Assembly: GCF_026013615.1 (NCBI RefSeq)
Contig: NZ_JAPDPI010000025.1
Span: forward strand, 1-64,000
Direction: 5' to 3'
Length of the DNA: 64,000 nucleotides
DNA from: Plebeiibacterium marinum
GTDB taxonomy: Bacteria > Bacteroidota > Bacteroidia > Bacteroidales > Marinilabiliaceae
In this document: positions 32,129 through 41,574 of the stretch, piece after piece
Layout of the letters: each line of letters opens with the position of its first letter
How positions within the stretch are numbered: the first letter of the stretch is position 1
Made by a program: the position numbers and the translations under genes
The notes under the pieces: generated by a model
Databases searched by the model: none
What the model was told of the DNA's origin: nothing
What the model saw: the letters and a program-made list of their open reading frames with translations, nothing else

Positions 32129-34423
32129 GTGCAAAGTTATCTCGAACAATTGAATGTCTCACAAAGAGAGGCGGTTGTAAATACAAAAGGCCCTTCTTTG
32201 GTTATAGCGGGCGCAGGCTCTGGTAAAACAAGGGTGCTTACTTATCGAATAGCCCATCTTTTAACCCAGGGAGTACCTCCCCATCGCATTTTGGCATTGA
32301 CTTTTACCAATAAGGCTGCCCGGGAAATGAAGGAGAGGATTGCTTCTATTGTAGGGGCCGATGTTGCCCGTAACCTTTGGATGGGAACATTCCACTCCAT
32401 CTTTGCACGGATACTTAGGAATGAAGCAGAAAGGATTGGTTATCCATCGTCGTTTACTATTTATGATACCGCAGATTCCAAGAGTTTGGTTAAGTCGATT
32501 GTTAAGGAGATGAAGCTAAACGATAAGGAATACAAACCGGGCGCAGTGCTGGGGCGGATTTCTGCTGCAAAAAATGATTTGGTTACGCCAGCTTCGTATG
32601 TAAAGGACCAGCACCGGATGATGGAGGATCAGGCCAGTAAGCGTGGGCTGGTTTATGAAATTTACACCCGGTATATGCGTCAGTGCTATAAATCAGGGGT
32701 TATGGATTTTGATGATTTGTTGCTCAATACTAATATATTGTTCCGTGATCATTCCGAGGCGTTACAGAAGTATCAAAATATTTTTCAATATGTTATGGTT
32801 GATGAGTATCAGGATACAAACTATTCACAATATATTATTATAAAAAAACTGGCCGAAAAACACAGTAATATTTGTGTGGTAGGCGACGATGCCCAAAGTA
32901 TTTACAGTTTCCGAGGTGCTAAAATTGAGAATATACTTAATTTCAGGAATGATTACCCCGATTATAAATTGTTTAAACTGGAGCAAAATTATCGTTCTAC
33001 CCAAACTATTGTCAATGCAGCAAACAGTATCATAGCAAAAAACTCCAAACAAATCAAAAAGGCAGTTTTTTCTGAAAATGATATTGGCAACAAAATTAAG
33101 ATCCATAATGCCATTTCTGATATTGAAGAGGGGTACATTGTAATAAACGATATTAAGCAGAAACGTTTAAAAGCAAATTATGAATACCAGGATTTTGCTA
33201 TTTTGTACCGCACCAATGCGCAATCGCGTATTTTTGAGGAGGCTTTAAGGAAAGCATCGATGCCATATAAGATATATGGCGGGCTAAGTTTCTATCAACG
33301 AAAAGAGATCAAAGACTTACTAGCATATTGTAGGGTTACTATAAATCCCACTGATCAGGAAGCTATTAAAAGGATTATTAATTACCCTGCCAGGGGTATT
33401 GGAAAGACCACGGTTGAAAAATTGGAAGGTGCAGCTGCTGCATCCGGGAAGAGCATGTGGGATGTTCTGGTGGGCATTGACAATGCCGGAAACCTGTTTA
33501 ATGCAGGAACACGTAAAAAACTAAATTCGTTTGTTGGGATGATTTCCGGATTTAAGGCTGGAAGTACCCAATTGTCAGCTTACGATTTGGTTACAGAGAT
33601 AGCTACCCAAAGTGGCATGATGAAAGAATTGTATCAGGACAGGAGCCCGGAGAATGTGTCGCGCCAGGAAAACGTTCAGGAACTATTGAATGGTATACAG
33701 GAGTTTACCTTAAATCGCACAGAGGAAGGTGGAGAAACCGGATTAGTAAACTTTCTGGAAGAAGTATCCTTATTGACAGATCAGGATAATGAATCGGAGG
33801 ATGACATCAATAAAGTCACATTGATGACTATCCATTCAAGTAAAGGACTTGAGTTTAAAAATGTTTATGTAGTTGGAGTGGAGGAAGGTTTGTTTCCGTC
33901 GAACATGACCATTGAGAGCGAGCAAGGGATTGAAGAAGAACGCAGGCTTTTTTATGTTGCAGTTACAAGGGCCGAAGATAATGCCACTATTTCCTTTGCA
34001 AGGACGAGATATAAATTTGGAGAATCTTCCTTTTGTCGACCTAGCAGGTTTATTGGTGAGATAGATGATGAGTTTGTGGAATTCTCTGGAGATCAAATAA
34101 AAATCGCTGCACCTCAGAGCCGGTTTTCTGCCTCGTCGCAACCCAAAAGATCTTTTGGAAGCGCGCCGGTATCTCCCAAGCCAGGATATAATTTCAAAAA
34201 GGTTTCAAACAATGCCCCAACCGGAAAACTTGGTTCGGTAAGCAAGGGTAGCCCGACAGGCAATTTGCAACCGGGAATGACAGTTGAGCACATACGGTTT
34301 GGCCGTGGTAAAATTGTGAGTATTGACGGGCAATTGCCCAATGCCAAAGCCACGGTTAATTTTGATAATTCGGGAGTTAAACAATTATTATTAAAATTTG
34401 CCAAACTTAAAATTTTAGGTTAG
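32129..34423 (+). CDS. uvrD: UvrD/PcrA family DNA helicase
   Basis: A 764-residue superfamily 1A helicase. The start is taken as GTG at 32129, giving (M)QSYLEQLNVSQREAV, the usual beginning of the family and just after the promoter box. Motifs: Walker A GAGSGKT, motif Ia LTFTNKAAREMKER, Walker B VDEYQDTN, motif III GDDAQSIYSFRGA, motif IV QNYRST, motif V TIHSSKGLEF and motif VI FYVAVTRAE. The C-terminal 90 residues end in a PcrA-type tail (EHIRFGRGKIVSIDG). It unwinds DNA in repair and replication restart. Confidence 0.95.
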   Translation: MQSYLEQLNVSQREAVVNTKGPSLVIAGAGSGKTRVLTYRIAHLLTQGVPPHRILALTFTNKAAREMKERIASIVGADVARNLWMGTFHSIFARILRNEAERIGYPSSFTIYDTADSKSLVKSIVKEMKLNDKEYKPGAVLGRISAAKNDLVTPASYVKDQHRMMEDQASKRGLVYEIYTRYMRQCYKSGVMDFDDLLLNTNILFRDHSEALQKYQNIFQYVMVDEYQDTNYSQYIIIKKLAEKHSNICVVGDDAQSIYSFRGAKIENILNFRNDYPDYKLFKLEQNYRSTQTIVNAANSIIAKNSKQIKKAVFSENDIGNKIKIHNAISDIEEGYIVINDIKQKRLKANYEYQDFAILYRTNAQSRIFEEALRKASMPYKIYGGLSFYQRKEIKDLLAYCRVTINPTDQEAIKRIINYPARGIGKTTVEKLEGAAAASGKSMWDVLVGIDNAGNLFNAGTRKKLNSFVGMISGFKAGSTQLSAYDLVTEIATQSGMMKELYQDRSPENVSRQENVQELLNGIQEFTLNRTEEGGETGLVNFLEEVSLLTDQDNESEDDINKVTLMTIHSSKGLEFKNVYVVGVEEGLFPSNMTIESEQGIEEERRLFYVAVTRAEDNATISFARTRYKFGESSFCRPSRFIGEIDDEFVEFSGDQIKIAAPQSRFSASSQPKRSFGSAPVSPKPGYNFKKVSNNAPTGKLGSVSKGSPTGNLQPGMTVEHIRFGRGKIVSIDGQLPNAKATVNFDNSGVKQLLLKFAKLKILG

Positions 34424-34576
34424 ATTTGTGGCGATAGTACTTCATGATATACACATGTTTACTGCACATTTATATTAAATTTTACTCCTGTTTCTGAAAG
34501 TGTTTAATAATTAAATAGATTGCTTTTGGATTTAATATCTCAGAAAAAGAGTATACTAAGTATTTTTAAATAAAAT

Positions 34577-35200
34577 ATGGATTACAATTCGAATAGGAAG
34601 AAGTTGCTTCTGCCTGAATATGGCCGTCATATTCAGAAGATGGTAGATTATTGTGTTACAATAGAAGATTTGGAAGAGAAGACAAAGTGTGCTCATGCCA
34701 TTATCGGTAATATGGGGAATATGTTTCCGCACTTACGTGATGTAAATGATTTTAAACATAAACTTTGGGATCACTTGGCTATTATGTCTGATTTTAAATT
34801 GGGTATTGAAACACCATTTGAGCTTCCGGAAAAACAAATATTGTATCAACGTCCTGATAAAATGCCGTATAGCATGGAACGGATGAGATACCGTCATTAT
34901 GGAAGAACTATCGAAAAAATGATTGATAAGGCTTGCGAAATGGAGGAGGGTGACCTGAAGCGTCATTTAATGTTATTGATCGCCAATAATATGAAAAAAT
35001 CTTTACTTCAGTGGAATAAAGACTTTCCGGGCGATGAAAGGGTTTTTTCTGATATGATTGAGCTATCTGGAGGACGATTGGTAATTCCAGAGGATATGAA
35101 GATTCCAGAGCATAAAGAGCATCAAAACTACAATCAAAACCAAAACCAAAATAGAAACAAAAAGAAGCGTCAGTTTAAAAAGTACGACGATCGAAGATAA
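34577..35200 (+). CDS. DUF4290 protein
   Basis: A 207-residue, mostly helical protein of the DUF4290 family (LLLPEYGRHIQKMVDY, RYRHYGRTIEKMIDK). In Bacteroidota it regularly precedes murA, and here 28 bases separate the two. The C-terminal 25 residues are a Gln/Asn- and Lys-rich tail (NYNQNQNQNRNKKKRQFKK), probably disordered and possibly nucleic-acid binding. Cytoplasmic, function unknown. Confidence 0.88.
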   Translation: MDYNSNRKKLLLPEYGRHIQKMVDYCVTIEDLEEKTKCAHAIIGNMGNMFPHLRDVNDFKHKLWDHLAIMSDFKLGIETPFELPEKQILYQRPDKMPYSMERMRYRHYGRTIEKMIDKACEMEEGDLKRHLMLLIANNMKKSLLQWNKDFPGDERVFSDMIELSGGRLVIPEDMKIPEHKEHQNYNQNQNQNRNKKKRQFKKYDDRR

Positions 35201-35228
35201 ACCAAATTGAAATAATCCACTAGTAAAG

Positions 35229-36542
35229 ATGCATTGTTTTGAGATTGAAGGAGGGCATAAGCTCTCTGGTGAAATAACTCCTCAAGGGGCAAAAAATGAA
35301 GCACTTCAGGTTATTTGTGCAACATTGTTATCAAAAGAAGAAATTACAATAACCAACATTCCGGATATAGTTGATGTTAATAATCTGATAAACCTTTTGG
35401 GTGATATTGGAGTTGACGTAAAGCGTATCTCACAAGATACCTGTTCTTTTAAAGCCGCAAATATTGATCTGGAATACCTGCAGTCAACTGATTTTAGAAA
35501 AAAAGCTTCAAGTTTAAGGGGGTCTATTATGATTATGGGGCCCTTGTTGGCCAGATTTGGGAAGGCGTATTTTCCAAAGCCTGGTGGTGATAAAATTGGT
35601 AGGCGACGATTGGATACCCACTTTATCGGTTTCGAAAAATTAGGAGCCAGATTTCATTATAATCCTAATGAGATATTTTATAGTGTTGAGGCTGATGAGC
35701 TGAAAGGCTGCTATATGTTGCTGGATGAAGCTTCGGTTACAGGTACAGCTAACATTGTAATGGCAGCGGTTCTGGCGCCGGGTAAAACAAGTATATATAA
35801 TGCAGCATGTGAACCATACCTACAGCAATTATGTAAGATGTTGGTAAGTATGGGGGCAAAGATAACCGGCATAGGTTCAAATTTCCTTCATATTGAAGGA
35901 GTTGGGTCGCTTTCTGGATGTAGACATCGTATCTTGCCGGATATGATTGAGATTGGTAGTTTTATTGGAATGGCTGCCATGACAGGTTCTGAAATCACAA
36001 TTAAAGATACTGCCTATGATGAATTGGGGATTATTCCTGATTCTTTTAGGAGGATGGGAATAAAGTTGGAGCGAAGAGGGGATGATATTTATATTCCCAA
36101 ACAAGAGGGTTATGAGATAGAAACCTTTATTGATGGTTCGATTATGACTATTGCTGATGCTCCCTGGCCGGGCCTGACACCTGATTTGTTAAGTGTTTTT
36201 TTGGTTATAGCAACCCAGGCAAAAGGGAGTGTGTTGATTCATCAAAAAATGTTTGAGAGTAGGTTGTTTTTTGTTGATAAGCTAATAGATATGGGCGCAC
36301 GGATTATATTGTGCGATCCGCATAGGGCAACTGTTATTGGCTTAAACAAAGAAACTATGCTAAGGGGCACTGTCTTAACTTCGCCAGATATAAGGGCTGG
36401 GGTGGCACTGTTAATAGCAGCTCTGTCTGCAAAAGGCAAGAGTGTTATTCAAAATATTAACCAAATCGACAGGGGGTATCAGAATATTGACCAAAGGTTG
36501 CAGAAATTGGGCGCAAAAATCAAAAGGGTACAGTCTAAATAA
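35229..36542 (+). CDS. murA: UDP-N-acetylglucosamine 1-carboxyvinyltransferase
   Basis: A 437-residue MurA catalysing the first committed step of peptidoglycan synthesis from UDP-GlcNAc and phosphoenolpyruvate. GAKNEALQV (Lys22 and Asn23), SLRGSIMIMGPLLARFG and PDMIEIGSFIGMAA are present. The active-site loop reads PKPGGDKIGRRRLDTH: Asp121 stands where the fosfomycin-target Cys (Cys115 in E. coli) normally is. Cys-to-Asp MurA enzymes are active but fosfomycin-insensitive. Follows DUF4290 and ends in a good terminator. Confidence 0.95.
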   Translation: MHCFEIEGGHKLSGEITPQGAKNEALQVICATLLSKEEITITNIPDIVDVNNLINLLGDIGVDVKRISQDTCSFKAANIDLEYLQSTDFRKKASSLRGSIMIMGPLLARFGKAYFPKPGGDKIGRRRLDTHFIGFEKLGARFHYNPNEIFYSVEADELKGCYMLLDEASVTGTANIVMAAVLAPGKTSIYNAACEPYLQQLCKMLVSMGAKITGIGSNFLHIEGVGSLSGCRHRILPDMIEIGSFIGMAAMTGSEITIKDTAYDELGIIPDSFRRMGIKLERRGDDIYIPKQEGYEIETFIDGSIMTIADAPWPGLTPDLLSVFLVIATQAKGSVLIHQKMFESRLFFVDKLIDMGARIILCDPHRATVIGLNKETMLRGTVLTSPDIRAGVALLIAALSAKGKSVIQNINQIDRGYQNIDQRLQKLGAKIKRVQSK

Positions 36543-36563
36543 AAAAATTAAGATTTATTAACC

Positions 36564-36610
36564 AAGAGGTCATTGTTTGATGAAGAGTCGGCAATGGCCT
36601 CTTTGTTTTT
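36564..36610 (+). terminator. Rho-independent terminator of murA
   Basis: AAGAGGTCATTG (36564-36575) pairs with CAATGGCCTCTT (36592-36603) with one G-T wobble, loop of 16 bases, then TGTTTTT. It starts 22 bases after the murA stop. Confidence 0.85.
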
Positions 36611-36794
36611 GTAGAAACACCAAGGGTTTGATAAAAAGTCAATAGTTTTTTTATCTTTTAACATTTAGCAAAGAACCGACTAAAATAGCAAAGAAATTTG
36701 AATTTGCAAAGGATTATATTTTGTTTTTTGAGATTTTGTGGCATATTTTTGCTCCCCGTTTTCCTAACATTTGTCATGAAAACTGATGTGTTGG

Positions 36795-36817
36795 TCTAAA
36801 TTTAGATGACACGTGTC
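36795..36817. repeat. Two adjacent palindromes before Cys-less thioredoxin gene
   Basis: TCTAAATTTAGA (36795-36806) and GACACGTGTC (36808-36817) are both perfect palindromes separated by one base. They lie just upstream of a -7-like TAAACTTTG at 36828-36836, a typical operator position. Confidence 0.5.
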
Positions 36818-36867
36818 GCAAAAATGATAAACTTTGCGATGTGAATATAAACCAAAATTGTGTGTGT

Positions 36868-37398
36868 ATGAGAAAGCTAAAACTAATATTATTAGTTGTT
36901 TTAGCAGGGCCGGGATTTCTTTCCTTTATCAATGGCATACCTGAACCAAAGGTAGGTCTTGAGGTTGGGGATAAGGTTCCCGAGATTACGGCAACTCTAT
37001 TGAACGGGTCCGAATTTAGTCTGGAGTCATTGGATGGAAAAATGGTTCTGATTGATTTTTGGGCTTCTTATGATGGAGAGTCTAGAGTGGATAATCATCA
37101 AAAGATGAAACTTCAAAAGGAATTTGCTAATGGCAAATTTCACAACGGAGAGGGTTTTGTTGTTGTGTCAATTTCCCTTGATCGTTTTAAATCACCTTTA
37201 AAAAAGGCTATTGAAGAAGATGGATTAACAAATGCCCTGCACATCTGCGACTATCAAGGAGCAGAATCATCAATTGCAAAAGCCTTCAAAGTAGAAAAAC
37301 CATCAAATTTCCTTATTGATGGGGATGGCAGATTAATTGCCAGTAGCTCAAGTATCAACAAAGTGACATCATCGCTTGAGTACCTTCACAGAAATTAA
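36868..37398 (+). CDS. TlpA-like thioredoxin-fold protein lacking CxxC
   Basis: A 176-residue protein from the ATG at 36868 (a GTG at 36841 would add nine residues in front of the signal peptide). Residues 1-23 form a signal peptide or anchor. The AhpC/TlpA-like domain is complete: VGDKVPEITATLLNGSEFSL, LDGKMVLIDFWAS, VVSISLDRFKSP and PSNFLIDGDGRLIA. But the active site reads YDGES (68-72) in place of WCGPC, so both redox cysteines are gone. It cannot be a thiol oxidoreductase; a binding or chaperone role is inferred. The neighbour at 37580 is an intact relative. Confidence 0.85.
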   Translation: MRKLKLILLVVLAGPGFLSFINGIPEPKVGLEVGDKVPEITATLLNGSEFSLESLDGKMVLIDFWASYDGESRVDNHQKMKLQKEFANGKFHNGEGFVVVSISLDRFKSPLKKAIEEDGLTNALHICDYQGAESSIAKAFKVEKPSNFLIDGDGRLIASSSSINKVTSSLEYLHRN

Positions 37399-37579
37399 TA
37401 ATTCCCAATTTTTATTTATAAATATTATTGCTGCAGAGTAATAGTCATTTTGTATGTTTACATTTCTGAACAATTTTTTTTTATAATTGTATACAGAATG
37501 TGAACATGCAGAAATGGTAGAAGTATAATATATGTGGTTCAGATTTTGTGATTGAATCTGTGGCAATAATTTATGTAAT

Positions 37580-38101
37580 ATGAAGGAATTGAGAAAGTGT
37601 TTTATTATTAGTGTATTTTTTGCCTTGGTTTGTATGTCAGCCCAATCTCAGATTGTAGGGCTGGGGGTAGGAAACAAGGCTCCTGAAATACAGCTAATGT
37701 CACCTGAAGGTGAAATGGTGGCATTGTCGTCGCTTAAGGGAAAGGTTGTGTTGATTGATTTTTGGGCATCGTGGTGCGGGCCCTGCAGAAGAGAGAATCC
37801 TCATGTAGTAAGGGCTTATCAAAAGTATAAAAACGAAAAGTTTAAAAATGGGAAAGGCTTTACCGTGTATAGTGTTTCTCTTGATAAAAACAAAGAGCGT
37901 TGGCAGCAGGCCATTAAACAGGATGGTCTTGAGTGGTCCTCGCATGTGAGTGATTTAAAAGGGTGGGACTGCGAGGGTGCAAAAATATATGGTGTCAGAG
38001 GTATTCCGGATAACTTTTTAATTGATGGTAACGGAGTTATCATTGGTAAAGGGTTAAGGGGGCCGGCTCTGGAAGGGGCGCTTAAAGATATTCTGAAGTA
38101 A
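37580..38101 (+). CDS. TlpA-like thiol-disulfide oxidoreductase
   Basis: A 173-residue periplasmic thioredoxin. A signal peptide (1-23, cut after SAQSQ region) precedes VGNKAPEIQLMSPEGEMVAL, LKGKVVLIDFWASWCGPCR with the WCGPC active site (Cys66 and Cys69), YSVSLDKNKERWQQAI and GIPDNFLIDGNGVIIGKGL. The cis-Pro in GIPDNF is present. It probably reduces periplasmic disulfides or hemes for cytochrome maturation. Close relative of the preceding Cys-less protein; the two form a tandem pair. Confidence 0.9.
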   Translation: MKELRKCFIISVFFALVCMSAQSQIVGLGVGNKAPEIQLMSPEGEMVALSSLKGKVVLIDFWASWCGPCRRENPHVVRAYQKYKNEKFKNGKGFTVYSVSLDKNKERWQQAIKQDGLEWSSHVSDLKGWDCEGAKIYGVRGIPDNFLIDGNGVIIGKGLRGPALEGALKDILK

Positions 38102-38145
38102 CCATTGGTGGTTGGGCAGAAATGTTCATGAAAAACTAAAATACT

Positions 38146-38188
38146 TAATGGCGGAAAGCTTGATAGGCTTTCTGCCATTATTTGTTTT
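38146..38188 (+). terminator. Rho-independent terminator after thioredoxin gene
   Basis: TAATGGCGGAAAGC (38146-38159) pairs with GCTTTCTGCCATTA (38167-38180), 13 of 14 plus one wobble, 7-base loop, followed by TTTGTTTT. Confidence 0.88.
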
Positions 38189-38309
38189 GTGTGACATGTT
38201 TTAAGGGGATGCAATTGAAACGCTGTCAATTTGTCTTTTTTTTAAGGAGTGGCAAAATAATTGTTAAGCGAAGTGCTGTAAAAAAAGAAATTATAAGAAT
38301 ATTACGATA

Positions 38310-38900
38310 ATGACAAAGAAAACTTCAAAACAAAAAGAGGAGGAAGTAGTTGAAGAGCAAACTACATCAAACGAGAATATTGAAGAAAATCAAGAAGTTG
38401 AGAAAGAAACTCAAGAGCAGGAAGAGGGTGATGAGCTAAGTCCTGAGCAAAAAAAAATTGAGGAATTAACAGGTCAGGTTTCGGATATAAATGATAAGTA
38501 TTTGCGATTAACTGCCGAATACGACAATTATCGCAAGCGAACCCTAAAGGAAAGGATGGAGTTAACTAAAAGCGCAGGGGAAGGATTGTTGAAGGGCTTG
38601 CTTCCGGTTGTGGATGACTTTGATCGTGCTATTTCGCATTTGGGAGAAGCTTCGGATTTGGATGCGGTTAAAGAAGGGATTGATTTAATATATAATAAGT
38701 TTCAAGAGTTCCTGAAACAAAATGGAGTATCTGAAATTGAGGCTGTGGAGAAAGAGTTTGATACTGAGTTTCATGAAGCGATAACAAAAATCCCTGCTCC
38801 AACAGAAGAGATGAAGGGGAAAGTAATTGATTGTATTGAGAAAGGGTATATGCTTAACGACAAAGTGATGCGTTTCTCAAAAGTAGTTGTTGGAGAATAA
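38310..38900 (+). CDS. grpE: GrpE nucleotide exchange factor
   Basis: A 196-residue GrpE, cochaperone that releases ADP from DnaK. The N-terminal 45 residues are Glu/Gln-rich and probably disordered, followed by the long coiled coil (LSPEQKKIEELTGQV) and the beta domain: RLTAEYDNYRKRT, LLPVVDDFDRAI and the end VIDCIEKGYMLNDKVMRFSKV. Forms an operon with dnaJ 23 bases downstream. DnaK is not in the window. No sigma-32 type promoter is expected in this phylum, and no CIRCE element was seen. Confidence 0.95.
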   Translation: MTKKTSKQKEEEVVEEQTTSNENIEENQEVEKETQEQEEGDELSPEQKKIEELTGQVSDINDKYLRLTAEYDNYRKRTLKERMELTKSAGEGLLKGLLPVVDDFDRAISHLGEASDLDAVKEGIDLIYNKFQEFLKQNGVSEIEAVEKEFDTEFHEAITKIPAPTEEMKGKVIDCIEKGYMLNDKVMRFSKVVVGE

Positions 38901-38923
38901 AGTAACACAACGGAGGTTTTATT

Positions 38924-40078
38924 ATGTCGAAGAGAGATTATTACGAAGTACTGGAAGTTTCAAAAAGCGCATCTGCCGAAGAAATAAAAAAAGCGTATCG
39001 TAAAAAAGCACTTAAATACCATCCTGACAGAAATCCGGGTGATAAGGCTTCTGAGGAGAAATTTAAAGAGGCAGCCGAAGCTTATGAAGTTTTGAGCGAC
39101 CAAAACAAGCGTTCCAGATATGATCAATTTGGCCATGCAGGTGTAGGTGGTGCTTCAAGTGGTGGTTTTGGTGGTGGAATGTCAATGGACGACATCTTCT
39201 CGCACTTTGGAGATATCTTTGGAGGTGGTGGTTTTGGCGGTTTTAGTGGCTTTGGTGGTTTTGGCGGAGGTGGAAGCCGTCAAAGGGTCAACAAAGGCTC
39301 TAACTTGCGCGTTAAAGTTACACTTACCCTTGATGAAATATTAAACGGGGTTGAAAAGAAAATTCGTGTAAAAAAATATGTACCATGTAGCCATTGTAGT
39401 GGGTCGGGAGCAGAAGGAGGAGCTTCGCACAGTACTTGTACAACCTGTAATGGCTCGGGTCAGGTAACCCGTATTTCAAATACGATACTGGGCCAGATGC
39501 AAACAGCATCAACATGTCCTACTTGTGGTGGTGAAGGTAAAATAATAACCAATAAGTGTAAGCATTGTGCGGGAGAGGGAATTGTACGTGATGAAGAAGT
39601 GATCTCCATCAACATACCTGCTGGTGTTGAGGAAGGCATGCAGTTGTCTGTTTCAGGAAAGGGTAATGCTGCCCGCAGGGGTGGTATCAACGGTGACCTT
39701 TTGGTATTGATTCATGAAGAGGAACATAAAGAGCTTGTTCGGGATGGGCGTGACTTATTGTATAATCTATTCGTGAGCATCCCTCAGGCAGTTTTAGGTT
39801 CACCTGTTGAAATCCCAACACTGGAAGGTAGGGTAAAAGTGAAAATTGAAGCTGGGACTCAACCAGGAAAAGTGTTGCGTTTAAGGGGTAAAGGACTTCC
39901 TGAGGTAAATAGCTACGGGCGTGGAGATTTATTGGTTAAGATCAATGTTTGGATCCCAAAAGAATTATCAAAGGAAGAAAGAAAGGTGATGGAAAAAATG
40001 GGAGAGTCTTCAGCGTTTGACCCAAAACCAAGTTCTCAGGAAAAGAACTTTTTTAGTAGAATGAAAGATATGTTTTAG
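38924..40078 (+). CDS. dnaJ: Chaperone protein DnaJ
   Basis: A 384-residue type I DnaJ. J domain at residues 3-70 with [11 protein letters not shown] (HPD present), a Gly/Phe-rich linker (about 75-125) rich in GGFGG, then four zinc-binding repeats [24 protein letters not shown] and CKHCAGEG, and the C-terminal substrate domains. It stimulates DnaK ATPase and delivers substrates. A purine-rich CGGAGG precedes the start, an unusually strong ribosome-binding site for this phylum. Followed by a bidirectional terminator. Confidence 0.96.
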   Translation: MSKRDYYEVLEVSKSASAEEIKKAYRKKALKYHPDRNPGDKASEEKFKEAAEAYEVLSDQNKRSRYDQFGHAGVGGASSGGFGGGMSMDDIFSHFGDIFGGGGFGGFSGFGGFGGGGSRQRVNKGSNLRVKVTLTLDEILNGVEKKIRVKKYVPCSHCSGSGAEGGASHSTCTTCNGSGQVTRISNTILGQMQTASTCPTCGGEGKIITNKCKHCAGEGIVRDEEVISINIPAGVEEGMQLSVSGKGNAARRGGINGDLLVLIHEEEHKELVRDGRDLLYNLFVSIPQAVLGSPVEIPTLEGRVKVKIEAGTQPGKVLRLRGKGLPEVNSYGRGDLLVKINVWIPKELSKEERKVMEKMGESSAFDPKPSSQEKNFFSRMKDMF

Positions 40079-40100
40079 TTTGCAGTTATATGCAATAATA

Positions 40101-40132
40101 AAAAAATCCAGCTTATTCAAGCTGGATTTTTT
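40101..40132. terminator. Bidirectional terminator between dnaJ and kbl
   Basis: AAAAAATCCAGCTT / AAGCTGGATTTTTT is a perfect 14-bp stem with a 4-base loop and T runs on both sides, between two convergent genes. Confidence 0.95.
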
Positions 40133-40149
40133 TATGGTAAATAATGAGA

Positions 40150-41337
40150 TTAAATCACGCCTAATTCTTTCCCTATCTTAATAAAGGCTTTGATTGCTTT
40201 ATTTAAATGTTCTTTTTCGTGGGCTGCAGAAATTTGGATGCGGATTCTGGCTTGCCCCTTAGGAACAACAGGATAATAGAACCCAATTACATAAATTCCT
40301 TCTTCAAGAAGCTTGTTGGCGAATTCTTGCGACAACTTTGCATCATAAAGCATTAAGGCAATAATGGCGGAGTTTGTTGGTTTAATATCAAACCCGGCAG
40401 CCTTGATCTTCTCTTTGAAATATGCAGCATTTTCAATTACCTTGTCTCTGTATTCAGTTGATTGGCTCAACATGTCAAAGATTTCTGATGCAGCTCCAAC
40501 AATAGCGGGAGCCAGTGAATTGGAAAATAAATACGGACGGGATCTTTGACGTAGCATATCAATAATTTCTTTCTTTCCGCTGGTAAAGCCACCCAAAGCA
40601 CCGCCTAAGGCCTTACCTAAGGTGCTGGTTATAATGTCTACCCGATCCATTACGTTGTGGTATTCATGAGTTCCCCTTCCGGTTTTACCAATAAATCCTG
40701 ACGCATGACTATCATCAACCATTACCATGGCATTGTACTTCTCTGCTAAATCGCATATCTCATTTAGTTTGGCAATATCTCCGTCCATGGAGAATACGCC
40801 ATCCGTAACAACTATTCTGTAACGCTGATCCTGGGATTTTATTAATTGCTCTTCCAGGTCGGCCATGTCGGCATGTTTATATCTGTACCTCGCAGCTTTA
40901 CACAGACGTACTCCATCAATTATAGAAGCGTGGTTTAGTTCGTCTGATATAATTGCATCCTCAGGAGTAAACAAGGGTTCAAAAACACCGCCATTGGCAT
41001 CAAAGCATGCAGCATACAAAATGGTGTCTTCCGTGCCTAAAAAATCTGAAATCTTTTTTTCCAGATTTTTGTGTATATCCTGCGTTCCGCAAATAAACCT
41101 TACAGATGACATGCCGTAGCCATGTGTGTTCATGATTTCCTGGGCAGCTTTTACCACCCGGGGATGGGATGAAAGTCCAAGGTAGTTGTTGGCGCAAAAG
41201 TTTAAAACCTTATCGCCAGTGTTTACTTTTATATCTGCTCCCTGGGGAGAAGTGATGATTCTTTCGTTTTTATATAAACCTGATTCTTTTATTGATTCAA
41301 GCTCTGAGCTGAGGTAATTTTTAAAATCTCCGTACAT
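40150..41337 (-). CDS. kbl: Glycine C-acetyltransferase (2-amino-3-ketobutyrate CoA ligase)
   Basis: A 395-residue PLP enzyme of the alpha-oxoamine synthase family. The ATG at 41337 (MYGDFKNYL) is chosen over a TTG at 41346. [52 protein letters not shown] and [18 protein letters not shown] with the PLP lysine are diagnostic. It cleaves 2-amino-3-ketobutyrate to glycine and acetyl-CoA in threonine breakdown. Threonine dehydrogenase, the usual partner, is not next to it. Other family members (BioF, Spt) are less likely from the motif set. Confidence 0.93.
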   Translation of the reverse strand: MYGDFKNYLSSELESIKESGLYKNERIITSPQGADIKVNTGDKVLNFCANNYLGLSSHPRVVKAAQEIMNTHGYGMSSVRFICGTQDIHKNLEKKISDFLGTEDTILYAACFDANGGVFEPLFTPEDAIISDELNHASIIDGVRLCKAARYRYKHADMADLEEQLIKSQDQRYRIVVTDGVFSMDGDIAKLNEICDLAEKYNAMVMVDDSHASGFIGKTGRGTHEYHNVMDRVDIITSTLGKALGGALGGFTSGKKEIIDMLRQRSRPYLFSNSLAPAIVGAASEIFDMLSQSTEYRDKVIENAAYFKEKIKAAGFDIKPTNSAIIALMLYDAKLSQEFANKLLEEGIYVIGFYYPVVPKGQARIRIQISAAHEKEHLNKAIKAFIKIGKELGVI

Positions 41338-41363
41338 AACTATCAATGATTATTTAGTTTCTC

Positions 41364-41371
41364 CAAAATTA
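41364..41371 (-). promoter_or_regulatory. -7 promoter box of kbl
   Basis: On the minus strand TAATTTTG fits TAnnTTTG, 27 bases before the kbl ATG. Confidence 0.5.
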
Positions 41372-41525
41372 AAAAGGCAAATCAATTAAAAAAATGATTT
41401 TGGCAATGGTTTGTAGTATAATAACTTTAACTCCATTTTAACTATCCATCAACAATAAAAACCAAATTTGAGGGTTATATTTACAGCCCAAAATGAATAT
41501 TTCATTGCATTTTGCATTTAAATAT

Positions 41526-41533
41526 TACTTTTG
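41526..41533 (+). promoter_or_regulatory. -7 promoter box of DUF6089-uppS-bamA operon
   Basis: TACTTTTG fits TAnnTTTG, with a TTG 18 bases upstream as a possible -33 element. It lies inside the longest open frame from a TTG at 41512 and so rules that start out. Confidence 0.6.
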
Positions 41534-41574
41534 TGGCTGCCAGTAACAAAAATGTGCCAAAAGTTCCAAAGGAA

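Larger units (their letters stand above)
36543..36867. other. Intergenic region upstream of Cys-less thioredoxin gene
   Basis: These 325 bases hold the murA terminator (36564-36610), two direct copies of AGCAAAGAA near 36668-36695, two adjacent palindromes (36795-36817) and a variant -7 box TAAACTTTG (36828-36836). No coding frame or RNA gene is apparent. Confidence 0.5.
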
